A DNA stretch of 64,000 nucleotides from Wolbachia endosymbiont (group B) of Protocalliphora azurea (GTDB taxonomy: Bacteria > Pseudomonadota > Alphaproteobacteria > Rickettsiales > Anaplasmataceae): NCBI RefSeq assembly GCF_947251865.1, contig NZ_OX366394.1, positions 1 to 64,000 on the forward strand, read 5' to 3'. The translations under genes and the position numbers were made by a program. Shown piece after piece: positions 58,137 through 64,000 of the stretch. The notes under the pieces are model-generated. The model did no database searches and had not been told where the DNA came from. It saw only the letters and a list, made by a program, of their open reading frames with translations. Each line of letters starts with the position of its first letter. The stretch's first letter is position 1.

Positions 58137-61100
58137 CTATTTTCCTCTTTCTATATGATCAGGAAGTATTACATATTCCAATGATCTAGCTGTAATTGCT
58201 CTTTTTCTCACACAAGATGGACTTGAATATACCCTTGGTCTATATCTTTCGAATTTAAAACAGTCAACAGTAATCCCCTCCTCAAAGTTAGAAAGTATTA
58301 GAGATGGAGATTTACTAACTTCCTTATCACTCACAGGATTATTTGCACTACCATAACTCACATGACGCGCTGCACTATGATTGTTACCACACTCTTCTCT
58401 TGAGGTTGAACTGCTTGGATTAAAAGGAGTCGAAAATATTGAATACCCATTGGTATCACCAAATCGTTTTATCAACCCACAGTTTTCTTCATTCATTTTT
58501 GTAATATTCTCGTGATTAGCACCTTCTGATAAGCTTGATGAAGCGATAAGATCTTCTTTTTTCTTACTAAAGATATTGCCTATTTTTAGCTTAGTTGCAA
58601 CATTCTTGAATTTGTTTTTCGGAGCTTTTGGTTTAATTTCTGAATTCTCATTTATAGTAATTACACATGATGGATTATCTAACTTGTCCATTGTATTTTG
58701 TACTCTACTGTTGCGTCTTGAACACAGACTAAGTTTTGCTGTTAAATCATTCAAAACAGGTGAACTTTTTCTACCTTCTAAAGACTTATTCGAACATAGT
58801 AGTGCACTACCACCCCTACTCATTTTCTGAGGAGAAATATTGAGTTTGTCTTTACTCTCTAATCTAGTTTCATGCGTAAACTTGTAAAGTTCATTTTCCA
58901 ATCGTGAAATATCTTCTGCATTCTTTATTAATAGTTCCAATATTGAGTTGTATTCCTCCAAATCATGATCCCCTACTTTTGTCTTAGCTAACTTTCCTGT
59001 AGCCTCTTCAATTCTGTTCATTTTTTCAGTATAGTTTTCTATCTTACGTTTAACAGGTTCTTTTTGAAGGCCAATCACTAAGTTGTATAAGATAAGTAAA
59101 AATGATATCGAAGAAAATGCAATGGAAATCCAGGTAGGAATTTCTTCCTTTTCAGATTCTGCATTATTATACTTAATGCAAACAGAAATAATCACACTTG
59201 ATATTGACATGGCCAGATTATAGTAGTCTAGAAGCTTTTTGCTTCTTTCTTGATCTTCCATATTAAGTTTATCATATTTCCTTTTTTTGTTTTCCCTTAT
59301 TTCATAAAAGAAATCTAAAAATAACCTCAAGATATTTGTGTCACCATGTTTAAAAGCATAATCTAAAGCTGTTTTTTTTGCATTATCCTTTATATCAAAA
59401 TTTATCTTTTCATTTAAAGTTTTCTCTCCGGTGCTGATTGTTAGGTAGAATAAGGCTTTAATAGCTTTTTCCCTTAAGTGCTCATTTTGTTTACGCTTTT
59501 CTAAAACTAACTTTTTCAAAAATTGACCTTGCTTAAAATCCTCATTTATAGTTTTTTCAAAATCATTATCACTCATTACAAGATAGTGTAATGCTGTTCT
59601 TCCAGATTTAGATACAACATTTAACATTTTCTTATTATAGGGGTAATGATTATCTTTCATAAAATATTCTATTAACTCAGCATTAAGGCTCATGGCAGCT
59701 AAATGTAGAGGTATAAGCCCTTGACTGTTTGTGTTAAAAAGTGGTACTGTGTTCCTAATAGTTGACTTAGCAATACTTTCAATAACATACTGAGGGAATT
59801 CTATGTCGTTGGCAAGAGCAGCCATGTGTAACGGTGTATTGTCATTTTCATCATATAACACTTTGATGCTAGCAGCCACCTTTTTACCTACAAGTTCTTT
59901 TGACACAAATTCAAGACATTCCTTATTGCCGCTCAAAATAGCTGCAAATAACAACTTTTTTTGTGTATTTTGTTCTAAAAAAATACCCTTTGGGCTTTTT
60001 TTTACCAAATACTTAACGCATTCTACTCTTCCACTGAGGATAGATAAGTGTAGTAAAGTTTGTCCATCCTTATTTTTCTTACTTAATATTTCTCCCACTC
60101 TCTCTTTTTTAAAAAGGTGCTCAAGGCATGATTTATTACCAACACGTGCTGCCATATGAAAGACGGTGTCACCGTTGCTATTCTCACGCAAAACCTCTTG
60201 ATAAACGTCAAATTTCTTCTCTTCCAACTTTTTTTCTATCATGCTTAAAAACGATAAATCAAGTTGGGCAGCAAAATGTAAAGGGGTGTTTCCTTCATTA
60301 TTACTCTTATTTACTTGCATGCTTCTGTCTATTAATAGACTCACACATTTTTTTCTTAGTTCTGTTTCTGTATTACTCGATAGAGCTAAGTGTAGGGCCA
60401 TATTTCCTTTGTGTGTTTCTGTGCTTAAATCGTAATCAGGAAATTTCTTGAGTAAAGATGTTAGACAATCATACTTCCCGTACATTGCAGCTAAATGTAC
60501 AAGATCTCTTCCATAATCACCTTTGGATTGAAGTATGCTATTTCCTATATTTTCATAAAATAGGTCTATACAATATGAATTACCATGTATAATAGCAATA
60601 TGTAAGGGGGTGTTACCTTGTTTATTCTGAACAATTTTTGCACCTGATTGAGTAAACAATTTCATTAGCTGGTTATTTCCATGTTTTGCAGCTATATGCA
60701 ATGGGGTGTTACCATCTACATTTTCTTGATTAATTTCACTTTTTCGTCTACCTAAAAATTTTAGATGCTCTATAAGAAAATTTATGGCATTTTCTTGAGT
60801 TTCTGAGTTACCTACAATCTTATGAAAAGGATTCTCATTATATTTATTTTTTAAAAATTGTACTTGATTATCAATGAAGAATTTTATGCACTCAGCATTT
60901 CCAGATTGCACAGCATAGTGTAATGCGTTATTTCCATATTTATCTGTTTTAATTTTCTCCCTATCAAAAATTCCTTTTGCTGTCAATATTTCTTTTAAAT
61001 ATTCTAGGAGGTTAGGACTTCCGCTTCTGGCAGCATAGTGTAACTCGGTTTTATTATTGGTAGTGCAACTAAAATCTGCTTCATTTTCTATGAGAATTTT

Positions 61101-61763
61101 CAAGCATTCTTTATTGCCAGATTTAGCCGCATAGTGTAGTGGTGTTTTACCATCTCTATCTTTATTCCTTACTGCTTCTTTAATGTCAAAATTAGAATTT
61201 TCTATCACAAAACATAAAATATCTTCTTTACCCGACTCAGCTAAATAATGTAGAAGTGTTTTATCATTACTATCTGCAAAATTCTCCAATTTTATAATCA
61301 ATTCTCTGCCCATACTAAGAATTAGAGATACAGCTATTTCAACATGAATATCATAATTCCTATTTTTCTTTTGTTCTTTCCTAATTCTTTCAATAGCCAC
61401 TGTTAATAGCGAAGAACCATCATTACTTATTATATTCCATCCATCTTGACGAAATTTTTCAGCTAATGAATCACTTATATTTTCTGCTAAAATCCTGCTT
61501 TTTATACAATCAAGATTATTAGTACATATATTATAGTTTTCTTCTTGAGTTACTTTATTAATATAATCATATATGATTATTAGGTCTTGCTTATTGACTT
61601 TATCTTCTGAATTGCCTTGTAATGAAGAGAGGTCTATCTCACTAATTGCTCTGGCCATAACAACGTTTCCCGCAACAAATAAACCTGAACTGAGTGTCTT
61701 TGCGCTTGTACTAGATTTAGCTTTGAAAACACTAATAACTGTGTCAAATTTATTTTTGAACAT
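58137..61763 (-). CDS. Large ankyrin-repeat membrane protein
   Basis: About 1,208 residues from ATG 61763, chosen because GAGGT lies just upstream; the frame extends to a GTG at 61811. Roughly 17 ankyrin repeats fill the first 850 residues (DGKTPLHYAAKSGNKECLKI, DGNTPLHIAAKHGNNQLMKL, DNTPLHMAALAND and others). Then come two membrane helices (LAMSISSVIISVCI and ISIAFSSISFLLILYNLVIG), a coiled-coil region and a polar, Ser/Lys-rich C-terminal tail of about 250 residues. No signal peptide. Wolbachia ankyrin proteins are candidate effectors; related Ehrlichia ankyrin proteins leave by type I secretion, and a type I transporter gene follows. Confidence 0.88.
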   Translation of the reverse strand: MFKNKFDTVISVFKAKSSTSAKTLSSGLFVAGNVVMARAISEIDLSSLQGNSEDKVNKQDLIIIYDYINKVTQEENYNICTNNLDCIKSRILAENISDSLAEKFRQDGWNIISNDGSSLLTVAIERIRKEQKKNRNYDIHVEIAVSLILSMGRELIIKLENFADSNDKTLLHYLAESGKEDILCFVIENSNFDIKEAVRNKDRDGKTPLHYAAKSGNKECLKILIENEADFSCTTNNKTELHYAARSGSPNLLEYLKEILTAKGIFDREKIKTDKYGNNALHYAVQSGNAECIKFFIDNQVQFLKNKYNENPFHKIVGNSETQENAINFLIEHLKFLGRRKSEINQENVDGNTPLHIAAKHGNNQLMKLFTQSGAKIVQNKQGNTPLHIAIIHGNSYCIDLFYENIGNSILQSKGDYGRDLVHLAAMYGKYDCLTSLLKKFPDYDLSTETHKGNMALHLALSSNTETELRKKCVSLLIDRSMQVNKSNNEGNTPLHFAAQLDLSFLSMIEKKLEEKKFDVYQEVLRENSNGDTVFHMAARVGNKSCLEHLFKKERVGEILSKKNKDGQTLLHLSILSGRVECVKYLVKKSPKGIFLEQNTQKKLLFAAILSGNKECLEFVSKELVGKKVAASIKVLYDENDNTPLHMAALANDIEFPQYVIESIAKSTIRNTVPLFNTNSQGLIPLHLAAMSLNAELIEYFMKDNHYPYNKKMLNVVSKSGRTALHYLVMSDNDFEKTINEDFKQGQFLKKLVLEKRKQNEHLREKAIKALFYLTISTGEKTLNEKINFDIKDNAKKTALDYAFKHGDTNILRLFLDFFYEIRENKKRKYDKLNMEDQERSKKLLDYYNLAMSISSVIISVCIKYNNAESEKEEIPTWISIAFSSISFLLILYNLVIGLQKEPVKRKIENYTEKMNRIEEATGKLAKTKVGDHDLEEYNSILELLIKNAEDISRLENELYKFTHETRLESKDKLNISPQKMSRGGSALLCSNKSLEGRKSSPVLNDLTAKLSLCSRRNSRVQNTMDKLDNPSCVITINENSEIKPKAPKNKFKNVATKLKIGNIFSKKKEDLIASSSLSEGANHENITKMNEENCGLIKRFGDTNGYSIFSTPFNPSSSTSREECGNNHSAARHVSYGSANNPVSDKEVSKSPSLILSNFEEGITVDCFKFERYRPRVYSSPSCVRKRAITARSLEYVILPDHIERGK

Positions 61764-61874
61764 ACTGTACCTCATAAATAATAATGCCGGTAAGGCTTTA
61801 GTAGATACCACTGTAATTTTTAAGCCTACAAAAATTCACCAGCGGCCGCATTATATAGTAGATAATTTTTTGTG

Positions 61875-62885
61875 CTAGTAATATTTTTCTAATTCCCACT
61901 TTGGCCTTGGTGCAAAGTCAAGAGAGTCTACATAGCTTCTCTGTAACCTTTCAATTCCTGTCCATCCAACCATCACTGCATTGTCTGTACATAAATTGCT
62001 TGGAGGAGAAAGCACGTTCAAGTCTATGTGCTTTTTTAATCTCTCTTTCAGGAAATTATTTGCTGCAACTCCACCAGTAATTACAAAATCATTGATTTTA
62101 ATATTTAAAGATACAGCGATACCAATAGCATTTCTGACTCTATCGAGTAATATGTCGCTAATACACTCTTGAAACGAAGCACACATATCACACACATCCT
62201 GTTCACTCATTACAAATTCTCGTGCTAAGTTTTTTACCGCTGTTTTAATTCCAGAAAATGAAAGGTCACATCCAGAACGTTTTATCATTGCTCTTGGCAG
62301 CTTAAATCTCATACCATCACCTTTTTTAGCTAACTCTTCAATTAATGGACCTCCCGGATAGCTTAGACCCAGCGTTTTAGCGACTTTGTCAAATGCTTCT
62401 CCTAATGAGTCATCAAGCGTTTCTCCAAGTTTGATGTATTTACCTACATCCTGTGCAATTAAAAATTGGCAGTGACCACCTGATATCAGCAGGACTAAAA
62501 ACGGAAATTCAACCTCATATAGTAGCCTAACAACTAACGCATGTGCTTCTAAGTGATTAACTGCAATAAACGGTTTTTGTGTTACGTGTGCAATTGCTTT
62601 AGCCATCATTGTACCAATTATTAATCCACCTATGAGTCCTGGTCCTGATGTTGCTGCAATTGCATCTAGATCACAAAAGTTAAGGTTAGATTTTTCCATA
62701 GCACTTTTTATTAAACCACTTAAATGCTTCATATGAGCACGTGATGCTATTTCAGGAATCACTCCACCGCACTTTTTGTGCTCTACCTGAGAAAGAATTT
62801 CGTTAGCAAGCACTTGCTTATCACTATTTACAATCGCAACTGCAGTTTCATCGCAACTTGTTTCAATCGCTAAAATGGTTTTCAT
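61875..62885 (-). CDS. tsaD: tRNA N6-threonylcarbamoyladenosine transferase
   Basis: Attaches the threonylcarbamoyl group to A37 of ANN-decoding tRNAs, with TsaB/TsaE. 336 residues of the ASKHA fold: ILAIETSCDETAVAIV, metal-binding RAHMKHLSGL, VNHLEAHALV, LISGGHCQFLIA, FSGIKTAVKNL, ITGGVAANNFLKE. Full length. The HExxH gene is 72 bp upstream, same strand. Confidence 0.96.
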   Translation of the reverse strand: MKTILAIETSCDETAVAIVNSDKQVLANEILSQVEHKKCGGVIPEIASRAHMKHLSGLIKSAMEKSNLNFCDLDAIAATSGPGLIGGLIIGTMMAKAIAHVTQKPFIAVNHLEAHALVVRLLYEVEFPFLVLLISGGHCQFLIAQDVGKYIKLGETLDDSLGEAFDKVAKTLGLSYPGGPLIEELAKKGDGMRFKLPRAMIKRSGCDLSFSGIKTAVKNLAREFVMSEQDVCDMCASFQECISDILLDRVRNAIGIAVSLNIKINDFVITGGVAANNFLKERLKKHIDLNVLSPPSNLCTDNAVMVGWTGIERLQRSYVDSLDFAPRPKWELEKYY

Positions 62886-62957
62886 ATATATTTGAACTCT
62901 TTAAATTGCGAGAACTATAACTTGAAATGTTGAAGAAGTGAACTTTGTTCTGCTGAG

Positions 62958-63695
62958 CTAATTATCATCTTCAAATATAGAACCAATTTTTTTGCTTCCA
63001 GGAGAAAATTTATTAGTCCAACTGCTTTGTACTTTGTTTATATCTTTAAAAGCAGTTTTATCGCTATATTCCTTTACTTCTTTATCTATTCTCTCCATTA
63101 TTTGTAGATCCAGGTAGCTCTTTTTCCATTGGTTAGTAGCAAGAAATACTCTGTTTAAATCTTGAGTGCGAATTAGATATTCTTTATCTTTAGGATAAAC
63201 TTCCTGAGCCCAAGCAAACAGCTCAAAATAGCGTGCGAATAACTCAGACGCACGTGATTTTGGAGTTTGGTAAACTTGTATCTCCTTAAATATAATTTGA
63301 CCAATAATTTTTTGTACCAGAATATTTGACTGCTTTAAGTTCTGCTCAATATCCTGATAAACTTTATAGAGAAATTCTTGCTCTAAGCTTAAGTTCAGTT
63401 CATTTTCAACCATATGTGAAAGTTCATGTACTATGATGTAAGGATTTGACCTTCTTAGCACAATAACATACTTATTTAAACCAGAAGAACGAATTGTCTT
63501 ACACACTCCCTCTTCCATATCCACTAATCCTTCTTGATATATTTCAAACGAGAGTCTAGTTTGCTTTATTATTGACAAAGTGAGGTTTAATGTATTTCTA
63601 AACTTCTCAAATTGATAGAGATATTTGACATATTGTATTACGTTTTCACTATTTCCTACTTGAGTTGCTTGTTTTATTAAGTTCCTGATTAGCAT
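62958..63695 (-). CDS. Putative zinc metalloprotease-like protein (HELSH)
   Basis: 245 residues, no signal peptide. IIVHELSHMVENEL at 87-100 has the HExxH zinc motif (H90, E91, H94). About 65 residues later RASELFARYFELFAW offers a Glu that could be the third ligand, as in gluzincins. No known family recognised. The C-terminus is charged and ends KKIGSIFEDDN. Could be a cytosolic protease, an effector, or a structural relic. Confidence 0.65.
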   Translation of the reverse strand: MLIRNLIKQATQVGNSENVIQYVKYLYQFEKFRNTLNLTLSIIKQTRLSFEIYQEGLVDMEEGVCKTIRSSGLNKYVIVLRRSNPYIIVHELSHMVENELNLSLEQEFLYKVYQDIEQNLKQSNILVQKIIGQIIFKEIQVYQTPKSRASELFARYFELFAWAQEVYPKDKEYLIRTQDLNRVFLATNQWKKSYLDLQIMERIDKEVKEYSDKTAFKDINKVQSSWTNKFSPGSKKIGSIFEDDN

Positions 63696-63871
63696 GCTTC
63701 ATTATTAAAGGAATTTTCTTTATGCTCAAGAATTATAAAGTGTTTTCAGGAAGTATAGCTAAAAAAGTTTAATTTACTTACATTCCGCTACTTATTATTA
63801 GCCAAGAGGTATCACGTCAGTATGACTTAGGAATGTACTAGATATAAAAGTGCAATATCAAATATATTTTA

Positions 63872-64000
63872 CTAAAAATCAATCAACTTTTCACATGTTT
63901 GCTCTTCATAAAAGAAGCTCAATGTTATCGTAGTACCAAGTTTTGCTTCACTTTGAATGTTGAAAGTCCCACCCATTAACTCTACTAATTTCTTGCTTAG
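63872..64000 (-). CDS. Sensor histidine kinase, C-terminal fragment (cut by window end)
   Basis: 42 codons plus TAG on the minus strand: LSKKLVELMGGTFNIQSEAK then LGTTITLSF. This is the G2-box end of a HATPase_c domain (typical LxLVxxMGGxIxVxSxxGxGTxFxF). Which Wolbachia kinase it is cannot be told from this piece. Confidence 0.8.
   Translation of the reverse strand, partial: LSKKLVELMGGTFNIQSEAKLGTTITLSFFYEEQTCEKLIDF

Overview
The window is a piece of a Wolbachia chromosome (Alphaproteobacteria, Rickettsiales), judged from gene content. It is AT-rich and gene-dense. It carries an AmiD-type peptidoglycan amidase, Pal, ankyrin-repeat proteins, heme and riboflavin genes, many Rickettsiales-specific hypothetical proteins, and short protein-coding palindromes of the Wolbachia/Rickettsia palindromic-element type. 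No rRNA, prophage or CRISPR array is present. Strain and supergroup cannot be told from the sequence alone.

Layout. 1-7.7 kb: hemE (its start lies on the window edge), aspC, an SMR exporter, an MFS transporter overlapping glyA, and pgk. 7.7-9.7 kb: a membrane-anchored EndoU-like ribonuclease gene split by an IS630-family element (copy 1). 9.7-16.6 kb: amiD, rpe, the truB-rpsO-pnp cluster and a two-helix membrane protein with its own promoter and terminator. 16.6-25.8 kb: ribD-dgt, an ErpA/IscA-like protein with an acidic insert, lolD, a hydrolase, a cysteine desulfurase, a BAX-inhibitor-1 protein, cox11, an ankyrin protein and a quinone oxidoreductase. 26.4-28.6 kb: a doubly broken membrane-protein gene, dapA, ssb and tRNA-Arg. 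28.6-32.6 kb: a tight three-gene operon resembling a type II secretion/type IV pilus inner-membrane subcomplex, with its first gene split by IS copy 2. 32.8-43.9 kb: ispH, elbB, fau, a PyrK-like protein, surA, tRNA-Ser, ppa, mnmA and mreB, plus a 100-bp inverted repeat pair. 43.9-50.7 kb: an M32 carboxypeptidase homologue that has lost its active site, pal, tilS, a protease-less FtsH paralogue and ftsH. 50.8-64 kb: hypothetical genes, pdhC, a gene split by IS copy 3, a type I secretion ABC transporter behind a 1,200-residue ankyrin protein, tsaD, an HExxH protein and the tail of a sensor histidine kinase.

Main themes. (1) One IS630 element is present three times as 1,100-bp copies, each inside a gene. 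Restoring the split reading frames fixes the insertion boundaries. (2) Palindromic elements sit in frame inside truB (twice), ribD and pdhC and recur between genes. (3) Several genes are decaying or being reshaped: the EndoU gene, the secretion-like operon, a G8-frameshifted gene, the M32 pseudo-peptidase, and a tandem tilS-ftsH duplication that left an ATPase-only FtsH copy.
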